This document shows, piece by piece, positions 29,601 through 44,600 of a DNA stretch of 64,000 bases. The notes under the pieces were generated by a model that was not told where the DNA came from, searched no databases, and saw only the letters and a program-made list of their open reading frames with translations. Location of the stretch: positions 36,815 through 100,814 of the forward strand of contig CANRKO010000012.1 in assembly GCA_947631235.1 (NCBI GenBank). Reading direction: 5' to 3'. The translations under genes and the position numbers were made by a program. Origin of the DNA: an uncultured Clostridia bacterium. Lineage in GTDB: Bacteria > Bacillota > Clostridia > UBA1381. Every line of letters starts with the position of its first letter. Position 1 is the first letter of the stretch.

Positions 29601-32600
29601 GTCGCCTATTTCTACTCTGATGTCATCAAGTGTTGCATCCTTAACCGGAATCTGACGTTTAATGTTAACCGTATATACCTTGGTTATCGTCATATCCTGC
29701 GAGGTTACCTGTATCTTAAGTACGTTATTACCCGGAACAAGAGAGTTATACGTGTATGAATCACCGTTGGTGAAGTCCACAACGCTCGAACCGTTTGACG
29801 ATGAAAGCATAAGCTTTATCGAAGCGTTTTCGCTCGCACGGATTTCATCGAACGTCACACTCTCGGTGTGGCTGTCAACATCTATTGTGTATTCCTTAAC
29901 TTCGCTTGTAAATTCGGGCTCAAGCGTTATTCCGTCCTCAGTGTCAAGAACTATCAGGTCTGCATCATTCGACAATCTCTTTACATAAACCTTGTAATTT
30001 GTAACGAAACCGGTTGTTTCATCCTTAACGGCAACATTTACAAGGTATCTGCCGTTGATGTCGGGCTGTATCAAATATACCTGATCGGTGAATTGGATTT
30101 CCGAACCCTCGTCAGGTCCTTTGGCATTGTTCTCACCTGCGCCTATGCCTACAAGTTTGCCGGAATAGAGCGTTACAACTCTCATATACGGATTGTTCGG
30201 AGCGGTATAAGGTATACCTATCTCGTAATAACCATCGACATCATTCCATACCGCACCTATCGGATTTGCATACGGAATTGACGGATCATCCGTGAAACTA
30301 TTGCCCTCTACATCCATGTAAATACTTACAATGTCATTGCCGTTGAGTTCAGGTTTAGCCTCGACACCTATGATTGTTAATGTGTAATCCTTGTTGATTG
30401 ACAGTCCATCAACTGACAAGGTCACATTTACATTTACATTTGTGTTCTGCTGTGTAATCAGCGGCATAACGAGCGTTGCCCAATACTGCTTCTCCGGATC
30501 AGTGCTTGTATTGTCTGAAACGGCTGTTGAACTGCCGGATTTAAGAGTTGTTACGGCTCTCGTATCACTTGCCTTAGCTTTTACTACAGGGTTAGAATTC
30601 ATCGGTACATACGCCAGATACGTTCCGTCAGCCTGCTTTGTTACAGGCATATCATTTACAGTAAGCTGACTGAGATCCGCATCTAACGGTTTACGATAAA
30701 TGTTGAGTTTGTATGCAAGCATCGACGATATTTCACTTGTTACATTCACATAGAATACGTTATTGCCGTAGTCAAGCTGAACGTTATGATGAAGTATGAC
30801 GAAGCTGCTCTCAATCGGGTTAGTATCGCCTTCCTTAACAAGCGCCACAAGCGTCTGTGAACCTTCATGCTGATGATTTGCTCTCGCGTAAATGTCAACA
30901 TTAGTCACATCTGACGGTATATCAATCGTATATTCAAGCGTATCCGGATTGAATGACGGGTCAAGCATGTAGTCGAGTTTCGTATCCTCGGGTATTTGCT
31001 CGCTATGGTCAAATACTCTCAGATTATCAAGCGTCGCATCATCCGACGGATCATGTACTTCAATCTTGTACGTTCTTGTGAAGTGCGGTACCATCAACTC
31101 AATAGGTATACTGCTGTAATGCGGTATCTCACCGTCTTGAAGAGTACTGATGTATTCCTGTATGTACTTGTTAATGTCCGTTGTAGACTGGATTTGTTCA
31201 ACAGAATTACCAATCTTTATTCTTGTTTGATACTCTGACTTATCCAATCCCTTTGTTTCCGCGTAAGTCTGAAGCGCCGTAGCGGTTTCAAAAGCTTTCG
31301 CGAATACGTCGTAATCACTCGTTTCATTATCTGACAATATCGTGTAACTCGTTATTGTCTTATGGAATGTTGAGTTATAGAACGACAGACGATTTTCATC
31401 ATCCTGTTTTGTAGCGTATAAATCATCGAGATATACGTCAACAGGAATCTGAATAATTCTCAGCGTGTAGAAGTACGGGAGCTCATTCGGGTTGTCAACC
31501 TGAATTTCAAAGTAGTTCTCGCCCTCTTGTAACTTAACATTTGTTTCAAGGAAACCGTTTGCCTCGCCGGCATAAGCCTGGTCTATCGTTTGACCCGACA
31601 ATGACAGCTTAGCATGATTATTTGCCGCAAGAATTGTTACCTTCGCTGTCGGCGGTTGCTCTGCCGAGTACGAATATGCCTCAAATGCAGGCTCACTGTT
31701 AATAACCGTCGACGCCGCCTCATTGTCGTCTACCATTACGCCGCGAATATTGGAGTTCGCCTGTCTGCGTCTTATCGTTACAAAGTACTCTGACAACAGC
31801 GGCATATCACTGCTAATATCAGAATCCTTCTGTCCGTAAACCTTAATGGGAACACTCGTTACATCGCCGTACAGCGGTACTGTGCTTATGGTATACGGTT
31901 TTTCCTTCGTTATCTCAACAGGAGAGTTTGAGCCTACCGCAATTGAGTATGTAATAGGCGTTACATGATCCTCATTGAGTCCCGGAGCCGCCATGATAAC
32001 ATTCAGCGTAGCTGTATCAGCCATGAACGGAAGTTCTGTCGGTTTCTCGTAGTAATACCGTGTAGGTACAGACGAATCATCCATACCCTGATATTCGGTT
32101 AATTCACCATTAGCATAAATCGTAAGATCATGCGGAAATTTATATCTTATGATATTTATTCTGTAAGGTGCGGTTACTCTGCCTGACGGGTCTGTTATCG
32201 TCAGCGGAACTGTTGTCGGCTTCGGAGGATCATCGTCATTGAGCAGAACCTCTCCGATAAACATACCGATAGCTTTCTTTTCGCTAAGAGCATCGGCAAC
32301 AGTTATAACAGCGCCTTCTGCCGCTTTAATTCTGATTACTGCTGTAGGTCTTTGTAAACCGTTTTCATCCGTCGTCTTATAATCATACGGAACAGAACCC
32401 TCGTACGCTGCATTACCTGTCGGAACAGCGTTGGAGAATGATACTGCGTTGTTCTGTTGATCCTCTGTCAGAAGTGTTGTGGGATCTACAGCTATAAAGT
32501 CCTCTTTCCTTATACCAACTTCCGCAGATACAAGTTCTGAACCTTCGGGTCTGTTGACAACGATTATCCTGTACTTCGTGGGCGAACTGTTGGTTCTGGA

Positions 32601-35600
32601 TATTACCGTGAAGTTAAACACATGTTCGAGTTTCTCACCAACATATACTTCATCCACAGTAGCGCCTCTGTAGCTTGAGTTCATACCCTGCTGCTGCTTA
32701 TCGAGCAGTACGCCGGATTCGTCCTCATACTGTACGTAAGCCCACTGGTCAATAGGCAGAACGTATGGTTTAATGCTTGTGGTATGCGCCGGTACATTTA
32801 TCAGGTATTCGGTTACGTCATCTCTCGTGATACCCGTAATCATACCTTCTTCCTGAGCCACAACACCCGGATTATAGCTATCCTGCCAATAATCAACAAA
32901 TACTGACTTAAGACCTACTTCACTCTTTGAATGCTGTATGGTTAAGGTGTATTCCTGTGTCTTACCGTCCGCTGCTTCTACAATCGCTCTTATCTGCTCT
33001 GTATCGGACGCCATTATTACCGACGTATCCAATTGCTGAAGCTGCGGTCCCGCCTGTTTCACTCCGCTGTTAATCGGATAGAACGTTATCTTTGATGTCG
33101 GGGACTTGGTCTGCGACTTGATAAACGCTTCCGTTGCCGCGGGTGAGATAAAGCTGATATAGTTATAAATCTTACCTTTATCTCCCGCCGCCGGTGTAAT
33201 ACTGCTGAGTGCCGCCTTCGTATAGTTCGAGTCGTCATTCTTAATATGATGTACAAACATATTAAGAATAAGGTCGTCTCTAAGCTTTTCAGGAGGATTC
33301 CTTGTAATAATCAGCTTTGTAACCTCTGTCTGATCCGGCATACCGTTAACAAGAAGATCCGCAGAACCTACGGTTAAGATAACCTCCATAGGCTGATCAA
33401 TAGTTATGTCAGTTATGTCAAGACCGTTATACTCGTCAAATTTCTTCGCAAATGCGTTATCCTTTATCTTAATGTACTCATTTGAGTCATTCGCTTCAGC
33501 GAAAATATCAACAAGTCCCTTTTCATCATAGTCTATATCTATTCTGAATATGTGCGGGTTATTTTCATCCTGCGTAGCTGCACGTCCCTGGTTGAACTCA
33601 ATATTCTTAACAGTAAGATCATTGGTTCTTCTGACAAGTTTAATCGTATAGTACGCGGGATTTACGTCTCCCTCATAACTCCATACCGTTACGGTATAAT
33701 TCTGTGAATGCTCGCCGGTTATCGGGTCTATGGTATCGTTTTCTTCCTTGAACGGCAGTCCCGGAAGTTTCATCATTGTAGTGTCGAGCGTACTGCTTGA
33801 AGAAGCTATGCTTTCACCGTCTATCGTTAAGCCTACGCGCGCCGTTCCAAACTCTGCGGTTATACGAACCGGAACATACGTCTCAGCGTATGCTGTCTTA
33901 ATTACAACCGGTTTATCGGTCGTAATTTCGGTAGACGTCTGTATCCGTGTATCGTACGGATACGCCGTTACTTCTTTAAGATTTCTGTTGTTTGAACGTC
34001 TCTCAAGTTTTACGGTGTACTCTCTCACATCACCTACGCCCGAAAGCATCTGATCCTGCGTTCTTATTCTGAAGTGCAGCTCATAGCCTCTGTCGGGTTC
34101 GAGATGTGAAATCTGTATCGTCTTAGACTTGAGTACATAGTTCGACGAATACTGACCTGTAATCGGGTCTTTAATATCAACACCCGCGTATTCGGAATCG
34201 GCTACAACTCTCATCTCAATCGAGGTTATACCGGCTTCTATTCCCGCTATATACGTGTCTACTTCAGTCTCATCATACTCTGCAGGCTCGATATGGTCGA
34301 GTGTGCCGATAACGCCGACCCATACCTTGTCAATATGATTTTCCTTATCGATAGGTTCAACGTCATTATTGTCACTATCCGCGAGATATACGCGCAGTTC
34401 ATATTCTTCCGTAACACCCGCCTCTGACGTAATTGAGAATGTGATGATCTGCGGCATCTCGTTCTCAATATAGTCAACCTGGTCGAGCAGATACGGATGA
34501 GATACTATATACGGTGCGTATGTCGTATTGATTATTGTGTTCCTGAGATACGGATCATCATCGTCCATGAGTGCGGCAATAGTCTTGTTGTTCTCCTCGT
34601 TGGTGTGGTTCTTCGCCTGTACAAGCACCGTAGTCTTTGTACCGTCATTAAGCGCTGCTTCATACACGCTCTTTGGTATGAAACCATTGAAGTATCTTGT
34701 GTTGGTGGCTTCATCCACATACGGTCCGAACGCTGTCGAGCCGTTTACTTGTACATAATCTACGTCTGTACTTACGGACTGAATTGTTACTCTCAGTTCG
34801 TTTGACGATGTAAATCTTGTATCTTCCGCCGTTACGGTAAACGGTATAGTCTTTTCAAATTCACCGTCATTGACAGGTATAAGTATACCTACTATATCAT
34901 CATCCGGCAAATCTGTCTCACCGACATACTTCGTATTGCTGCCGCTGAGTTTGATAACAGCCTTATCCGAAACCGTCTTAATATGAACTCTCAGATATTT
35001 CTGTTTTGTTACGGGGTCAACCGTCATCGTGGACTCACTCACGATGAAGTTATCCACTATCTTTGACGACACATTTGAACTTGATGTTCTGCCAACCTCG
35101 TTCACAGTCGTCTTTGCTGACGCGTCAAGACTCGGTGTGTGCTCCAGCGACGTGTCCTGAGACAGTCTGTAGATGATTACTACATACTTCTTGGTGTACT
35201 CACTTCCCGCCTCCGGAACAGATGTCAACCTAATTTCTGAATCAGGTTCACCGGCATCATTCACTTTGACTGTATAAGGTTTCGCCTGAGGATTGAAGTC
35301 AGGCTCAGTCTCACCCATCGGGAATTGAACGCTTACCTTCGGGTCGTACGGCTTCGGCGCGTACTCATAAGTATTGAACAATACCTCTGACGTAGCGTCT
35401 TTTCTGATACCGTATCTGAAGACAATGGTTCCGTCTTCCTCGGTTTCATACTCTGTCAGCTTCTTATTGTCAATGTAAATGTCAATATCCTTCTCCGAGT
35501 CGGTGTACTTTCTGCCTATTAACAGATTATACGTCTTAACCGCGCCTATTCTTTCTGCGAGGGTATCGCCCTTTTGGTTCGCCGCACCTACCTGCAGCTT

Positions 35601-38600
35601 AACCATTGTGAATCCTCCGTCGGTATCCGTAAGAGGTACGTTAAACGATTCATTGCTGTATAATACCCAACCATCGTTACCGTTTTCCTGACCGTCCCAC
35701 TTGACGTCTGCACTTAAACCGTAATTTACGGCATTCTTGTTAAACGCTGCAAGATCCCTCAGATATTGCGCATAGAGTCTGTTAAACTCGTCCTCGCTCA
35801 TACTGCCTGACTTGACAGGTTCATTAGGTCTCTGAAGATGACCTATTCTTACGTAATTGTCATGGTTCTTGGCAACAGCGTTTACAATTGCGGACATATT
35901 CTTGGGATCGATACGTACCACGTAAGCGTCAAGCTCTTTGTTAAATACCGCGTCGCTGTATGATGATGAACCGTGAGGAGCAACCGATACCGCATCAAGG
36001 CTAAGGTCAAGCCTGTTGATATTTACGGGATACTTCTTCTCGTAGGTTTCCGATGAGGATTGTACTGTTACATTTATGACGCTCTTATCCGCAATGTTAA
36101 GGTCATCGTAGTTATTCTTATGCTGCGTATACTTATTGTCCTCAATCTTAACCTGAGCAAGCAATGTCTTTGTCACAGCTTCAACGTCTAACATTGTAAC
36201 ATCGGACGGTATCCACAACTGATATATATTATTTTCGTCAAGTACCGCCTCAACCGACGTTGTCACTCCATCATCCTCGTAGCTTGCCGTAATCTTTTCA
36301 ATCTCAGTGTTGTCGCTCTGCTTGTAGATGTACAGATACGATACTGAGGACTCTTCCTTATCGGCAGCTTTTGTCTTGATTTGATAGATTGTAAGTTCAG
36401 CGCTGTCAAGAAGTTCGTTCTTAACCTCCCACTTGTTTGTGTTCGCCGAGGTCGGTTCGTTTATAGGTATATTTTTGCCCGCGTTGACTATCGAATATAT
36501 ATCGTTTGCTTCGATCGATATATCAACGTATGTCGCGTTCTTAAACGAAGCGTCGGCAGGGTTGTCAAGCTTGACAACATAAACTGTTGCCTTCTCGCCC
36601 GTCTCTTCGTTAATAACCTTCTGCTCGGGAGACGGTGTATACGTGTATGAACCGTATTTAACAATTATACCGCCGTCTTTGAGACTGTCATCGATGCTCT
36701 TTCTCGAAACATGGAGAACAAAGCGCTCAACAACATTTTCGTCTGATGTTACATCTATCGGAATATAGAATTCCTTTATTGCCGTGTCAAGTGAGAACTG
36801 TGTCAACTCATGTATGTATGAATTGTTGCTGTTTGACGCAATTCTTACGACTGAATTTTTGTTTACCGCCTCGGCTTTGATAGCGATATACGCGAGTTCC
36901 TGATCAATAACGTACGTGTATACGTTATCCTCTACATCTGTAACATTCTCATATCCGTCTCCTACAAGATAACCGTTGGAGAGTTCAAGTCGGTCAACCT
37001 GAACATACTTAAGTCCGGTATGATACTCGTTAGGCTTAAGCATAAGAGTGTATTCAGCATGTGATAATCCGTTGCCGTTTGTAACCTTCAGCGTATATCT
37101 CGTTACCTCACCCGGCGTTACAGGCAACTGCTCATTATACCAGGTCTTATTATCATCGGTTGTAAGGTGTACACTGCTGCCGTTGCTGTCAATCACTTCA
37201 ATTGTTCCCGATACCGGAACAAACTGAGCAAAGACATCGTTTGCGTTTGCGTCCACATTCGCAACGTATGTATTGTTTATACGCGGAATTTCAACGTCAT
37301 TGATAATAACCTTGTTAAGCGATGCCACTATCGGCTCTTTTATGATTACAAGCGTGTGCTGCTCCTCATCCCCGTTTGTCGCTCTTATAGTAAACGGAAT
37401 TTCGCTGCGCGTTTCGATAAGGTTATTGATAATACCCTCGAATTCGCCCACATAAGTACCCTTGCCCGTACTGCTTGTTATGATGATTGAAGCATTCGGG
37501 TCTTGAGCCTTAATGTAAATCATAGCAGAGTTCTTTGTGTTTCTTATGTATACAATATGCTCGCAGTGTTCGTCATCGTTGTCAAGCGCTCCTATACCAA
37601 CTGACATCAGTGATATAGACATAGCTTTATACTTCTCAACAAGAAGTGTCGGAGCGGAACTTCCGTCGGTACTCCATACCGTGTCGAAGTTCCAACCGAT
37701 ATAGCTTGCTTCTCTGGTCATATCGATTGCTGACAGAACACTGTTGTTGTTCTTGGTTTCCGCGCCTGTATCCTTCGCGGAGAACGGTACGCCGGCTATA
37801 GCGTGTGAATACTCGATTGTACCGCTGTTTTCAACTGCGATGGACGAACCGTATTCAAGCGCTCCGGAAACGTCTGCCGTGCTGTATACATAACTTATCT
37901 TATTTGTATTCTTTGCAGCGATACCCGCAGAGCCTTCATTGCTCCTGAGGTCTGTTTCGCTTACGTAAGAGTTCTCTATCGTGCCGTTATTCACAACCGC
38001 AATACCCGCCGACAAATTCTTTGCCGTAATATCGCCCGACAATACAGCAGTCTGTGAAATCGTTCCGTTGTTCACACCGGCTATTGCAGCAGCGTTTTGT
38101 ATCGCTGCGGAGCCGATTGTATTCGGCATAACAACGAGATTTTTAATTGTACCGTTGTTCACTGCGAACAGTGCCGAATAATCCTCACCGTCTATGCTCT
38201 TAGCTGACGAGAGTACAAGACCCGTGATCGCATAACCGTTACCATCAAGTGTTCCCGTGAACGGATCGTCGGCGCTGCCTATCGGTTCTGCCACGATGTA
38301 TTGCGAATCGTCTGTCATAAACGAGATGTTATTTTCGAGCACATAGTACTTTGTCAGGCTCTCCGAATCGTTGCCGATGCTCATGAGTCCTACAGCCGAG
38401 GAGATCCTGAACGGATTTTCCTCGCTGCCGTCCGGAATATTTAAATCCGAAACATCACTGTCAGAAGTCTGAACCGCTATTGTCGGATACTGGTTCGCCG
38501 ATATAGTCCATACATCGTCGAAATCCCAGCCGACAAACGTACTTATATCTGACAGGCTCTCGGGCATAACCGACCTGCTGTCCGTAACGTTCGTGCTACT

Positions 38601-41600
38601 TACCGACTTGCCGTATACCTGGTTCGGTATCACGGTGTATGCGCTCTTCACAGTTGCACTGTCAAGATTTGATACTGTTATACCTGCCATGCGGTCGTCA
38701 CGATTTGACGATGTTCTCGTTGATATCGCGCCGACACTGTATACGTTTTCTATGCCGCCCTTGTTGATAGCCGCAATACCTGCCGCGTATTCGGAGGACG
38801 ATACGGTTGCCTTGTTGTAGGAGTTGATGATTGTGCCTCTGTTTTCGCCCGCAATACCTCCCGCCGCGTAAGCGGAGTCTATTGAACCGGAGGAAACCGC
38901 AACGCGGCTTACGCGTGCGCTCTCACCGTTAATTCCGGCTATGGCGCCTACATACTGGTCGCCTGATGAAATATCCGTTGTTATTGTAAGATTTTCAAGC
39001 TTAAAGTTATCAATAACACCGTTATTTACACCAAAAATACCATAGTTTTTATCACTGTTTGCCCTAATTGTAAGGTTTGAAATCGTCTTTCCGTTACCCT
39101 TTAGACTACCCGTAAACGGTTTGTCTTCGGTTCCTATAGGCGTCCATTCCACGCTTGACATATCAAGGTCGCTCATCAGCACGTAATGCGCGTCAAGGTC
39201 GTCCTTAATGTTTTGTAAGTCCTCAGGATGCGAAATCTCGAACGGATATTTCTCGCTGCCGTCGGGTTCCTCAGGCGTAATTACGCTTCCGCCGCCGCAA
39301 GAAGCATCCGCAGCTTTATATTCATCTTCGGTGCCTCTCTCCGCGATAACCTCCGCAACGCTTGTGTTGCTTCTCTCTTTAACTATTCTGAACTCACGTC
39401 TGCCGGTCTTTGTACCGCTGCTGAGTACAATATAGAACAGATTTTCTTCCGTTAAATCGGGGATGTTATCCACGGTAATCTGCATCTTACCCTGAGCAAG
39501 CACTGTGTTGTCAGAACCGTCATTTACTCTTATGAGTCCTACATTAGCAGTGTCATGAACTATGATAACAGCGCTTGCACTGTCATCTGACGACGGAATG
39601 GTTGTAAGATAATTACCGAATTTATCGGGAAGTACGGACCTGTACTCATCCTCGGATTCGGACTTTATAAGTAAGCTTGAAAGTCCGAGTGAAGCGTCTT
39701 GTCTTACAATTTTAACCGTTTCCTCAACGTAATCCGAACCACCGTACGGATATGAGTAAACTCTTACCGGAACGGTTGTAACATTTCCCGTAAGCGTTAT
39801 GGTCTGCTTACTCCTGTATGTTCTTCTTTCGCCGGAGCCGATTTGTACCATTGAGATTTCGTTATCGGCAACCGCGAGTATCTCTGCCGCGGTGGCTTCA
39901 TAGCTTGCTTCGTAAACGTAGCCTTCGCTTGTTCTTTCAACCTTGTCGCCGTTTACGTAAATCTCTCTTGTTCCGACATTATTTCTTATAATGTACGCAG
40001 TGTATGTCTTTGTTACATTACCGTCGCTTGACGTCGCCGTAAATTCAGCCTTTATAACATTATCCGTAATTTTGTTGTACGGAACGTCCAGCACGCCGCC
40101 CACAGATGTATTAGCGCCGAGTTTAACGGTTACGTCCTCGTTCGCGGCAGTGATCGTGAGTACGCCGTATATAACAGCGCTGTCTATTCTTACAGCGTAT
40201 GTATTCGGTATAAAGTCAAGTTTTTCAGCCTGTATACCGTCGAATACCACACTCTTTATGTCGGCGTCGGATTCTTCAACATACTTGATTACTATCTGAT
40301 ACGGATCGCTTACAACAGCGCCGTCATAGCTTATAATTCTGAAGTTGAATACGGTATCCTCCACCTCATTGAGGGCAAGGTTCTCAAACACGCGGCCTAC
40401 GCCCGTGTCGCTTCCGCCGCTTACAAGCGGTTCATCCTCGGATATACCGTTGCCATACAGCATTACCTTGGACATATATCCCTCGGGAACGATTGAAATA
40501 TCAACCGGTCCGCGCTTATTTACAACCGCCGTGTAGACGCGGCTGTCATCATCAAGCGGTTCAAGCGAGAGAAGTGATATGTCAACATCTGTTGTATCGC
40601 CCGCCTTAAGCTGCTGCTTATTGAGGTAAACAGACTTAACGTCCGTATTCTCGTAATCGGTATATACGTACAGAATATAATTCTGTTTAACTGTGCCTGA
40701 CGATGAAACTATCGTAAAGTCAAGTTCATTTACCGTAGAAACCTCGGGGCTGTCAAGCATGAAGCCTTCATCGCCCGTGGTGAACTCGCCGTATACCGGC
40801 TCGTATCCGTCTACGAGTATCTGCGCAATACCGCTTGATGTACGGATTATTACTTCAGCCGGATTTGCCGCGCTCGGAACACCCTCCGCGTTGAGTGTTG
40901 ACGGAATTGCAACCTCATAAATCGTCGGATTGCTCCTGCGCTGAACCGCAGTAATACCGTTTACGATAACCTCGCCAACGCCTGCGTTATTGCTGCTCTT
41001 GTAAATAGCAACCGTGTATACCGCCTTAGCGTTCGGAGTACGTATATCGTTTACATAGAGCTGTGAATGAAGTTCTACGACAAGTTCCGTAACTTCCTCG
41101 TCCGAAAGCGTGTATGACTTTCTGCTGAGTACGTTAGAGTACGGCATCGACAGGTTCGTTTCGTTCAGTTTCACAAGCTTTGCAAGATTATTTGCTGTAA
41201 TCGTTATATCAGCTTCCGTTGAATTTGTCGGAACGTTGAATACAAATCTTGTGCCGTCCGAAATGGCATCCTTATCGGTTCTTGTTACATCGTCTACGGT
41301 AACCTGCTTTAAGGACAGGTCATCCGATGTGCCCTTCAAGAGCAGGTAGTAGTTCTTCGACAGCAAACTCTCATTCTGAGGCTTAACCGTAATTCTCAGA
41401 TATCTCTTTGCATCAAGATCAGCGCCCTTCTTGAGCACGTACTTATATGCGCCTTCCTCTGTCTTACCCTGCGATATTATATCACCGTCAGCATCCGTTA
41501 TGTTCGATAAGTCGTCCGGAGTTACAACTTCGTGCACGGCGGTAATCTTAGCATGTTTCTCAGTCAGAGCAATTTCAAGCGTTGTCTGTCTTGTTGGTAC

Positions 41601-44600
41601 ATTCGCCTCGTACAATACTTCAAGCGATGTATCAACGTTATATTCGCCCTTCTTGCCCTTTTCGGTAATTATGCTCTTTATCGAGGTGTCAGCGGACTTG
41701 GTACGGAATTCGAGAGCGTATGACTTCTTCTCTCCGTTCTCCGCCGCTACTTCAATTGTGTACTTACCGTTGTTAACGCCTGCCGAAAGTACGTTCTTCC
41801 ACGTGTTGCCGGACGTCCAGCCGGACGTTTCGCCGTCGGGTGATGCGTTATCACTGCCGTTATTGTGCCAATGTGCGTCAGCGTCATAGTATCCGACTCT
41901 CAGAGTTGAACGCGGCGCGGATTCTATATCGATTACCGGCGTTTCTGTCATCCGGTCAACGTAGAATACATAAGTAATGCTTTCGCTGCCGTCGTCGTTT
42001 GAAATCGTTTCCTTCTCGGCTTCTTCATTACCACGCTTTACGCTTATAATACTATTGTCATTGCTGCGTCTTACAATACGCAGTGTTCTCTTTGTAATTC
42101 CTTCGTCTACGTTTTGCGGAAGAATAAATATCGTGTAATACTTAGCCGTATCTCCCGTAAGCGCCTCGGTAAGCGGAATATTGAATACCTTTGACGTTTC
42201 TCCCTTATCGCGGATGTTCGCCTCGGTAATACTATTTGCTTCCTCCTGCGTTGTAATCAACAGCTTTGTATATTTGTTCGCCGCGCTCACATAAACATTC
42301 GCTATTGCTGTATCTACGGCGATACTTCCGTCATAATATCCCGTACCTGCCGATACCCAATTAGCCTTTACACCGTTTACCGTGACATCGATCTCGGTAC
42401 TCGTGCTCTGAGGCTTGATTATCAGCCTATAGGTCTTTACGAATGATAAGCCGTCCTTAACAACGTCTACCTCGTATATATACGGGTTCTCTTCCGTAAC
42501 TCCCGACAGGTTATTAACGGTGAACTGATACCTTTCGGCATTGGGTGTTGCAACCGTTACAACCTTCGTGATGTCCGTTACGTTTCTTATTCCGGATATT
42601 GTGCTGTTAGATACTACTCTTACATTAGCGTCATTTCTGCTCGTCGGAACGTATACGATAAAGTCGTTGCTGTTCTCCTCCTTGGGAACAGAGTCATTAT
42701 CGTAGAATACCTCAAGCGTCATATTCATGTCGGTCGGAGTGACAATGACATAATATGTCTTTTTATTGCCGCTCTGAGCCTGAACAACCACGGGAACAAG
42801 GAACGATTCGTTTTCATCATCCTTGTCATAGTCATAGTTAGCCACGATTTCCTGAACGGATACAGTCGCAACTCCGTTTTCCGTAGTTACTGACGAATTT
42901 TCACCGACACTTACAACCGTCGCGTAAATATCATCAAGCTTGATTTGCAGTTCAAACGCGTTGTAATTATCCTCAACCTTCGGAACAAATACTCTGAATG
43001 CCTCGAAATCTGTCGGAATATCGTCGTCCGTGTCCTCGCTATGTACATCTATCGTAACAACATCGTTTGCGGTATCGTCCGTATTCTTGTTATCAGGATC
43101 GTTCGGATTTGCCGTTACGGACGCTATGTTCGCGTTGTTGCTCTTCTTGTAAATGTAAAGCTTGTATTCAGCCTTGCCTGCGGCTGTTTCGTCAACCGGA
43201 GTAACGTTAATCGTTACAACGGTTACATTGCTGTTTATACTGTCTTCAAGGTCTGTAGTAATTACCGCATTCATTGACGGATTATCACTGTTATCGCTCA
43301 TAACACCGTTCAGACCTATAATTTCAACAATATGCTCACTGTTCGCAACCGCAGATACCTCAGCATCTGTTTCTGTGCCGTCTATGTAGTAAACGTACGA
43401 GCCATCGAGGTTATGATTCTTAACTTCATCGCCGTCTACCTTCACGGTAATGGTAAATTCATCGCCGAGACGTTTCAGTACCAACGTGTTCTGATATACG
43501 GGGCTGCCATCAGGCTGAGCGTACAGTCTGAACGGAACTTCCATTTCTTCCGTTTCCGAAAGCTTGAGTTCCACGATACTCTCGGCATAACCGTCAGGCG
43601 TTATTTCGCCGTTGTCAATCTGAACATACAGATCTTTGCTTACGGCTTTCACTCCTACAAGCGCTGTACTCGCGTTTGGAAGAATATCATAGAAGGTATA
43701 TCTCTTTTCTTCCTCCGTCGGCGCATTTGCATCAATACCGTTTACGGTTACGCTGTCGATACCGGGCGCTGCGTCTGTGCCGACAATTCTCAATATATAA
43801 ACCTCTGAACTGCTCTCATCTTGCGAGAGAAGCTTGAAGTATTTATACTGATCGCCCGTTTCAACATTTATATCCGAAACAGTCTGGAATACGCTGCCCG
43901 TGTTCGGAGTCTGCGCCGCAGAAGCAGCAGACCGGCTGTTTTCTATGTACGAGAGTTTAGCCCACTCGTCAGCCGCCTGTATCTTGAAGTCCGCAAACTT
44001 CATAGTCTCCGGCACATGCACGGTCCATGTCTTTCCGTCATCACCCTTGACCGCCATGTATGTGTCTACCATGATGTATTCAACTTCAGTATTGTCAGAA
44101 TCGTCTCTTATTATAAGCGTGTATTCCTTGGTTGTGTACTCGTCTGCAGCAGTAACCGTGATACGGTATCTGTTAACAGGCTGGTCGTGCAGATCCGTAG
44201 AGTTGTTGCCCCACTTGTTCGAATCAGGCTCACTGTCATCCAACTCCGTTGCTGACAATATACCGTACGGAGACTTGGTTGTGTCTCTCTTTATAGCCTC
44301 TACTTTAACGGTAGCGTTCACATCAACCGCACCGACAGCAGCCCTTACGGCATCCATTATCGATACGCCCTTCTGATAGTACGTATATACGCCGTTATTC
44401 TGCGTTACTTCGTTATCCTCTACACGCACATATGCAAGACTTGTGTCTATGTGTACCTTCTGAATTTCAAGCGTGTACTGCTTAACAATACCGTTCTTAG
44501 CCTTTACTTCGAGTACTACCGTGGTAGACGCGCTCGATACGGGTACGCTGAAGCGTGTTACCGCGCCGGTTTCCTCGTTCTTGTCGTCATAGGAGCCGCC

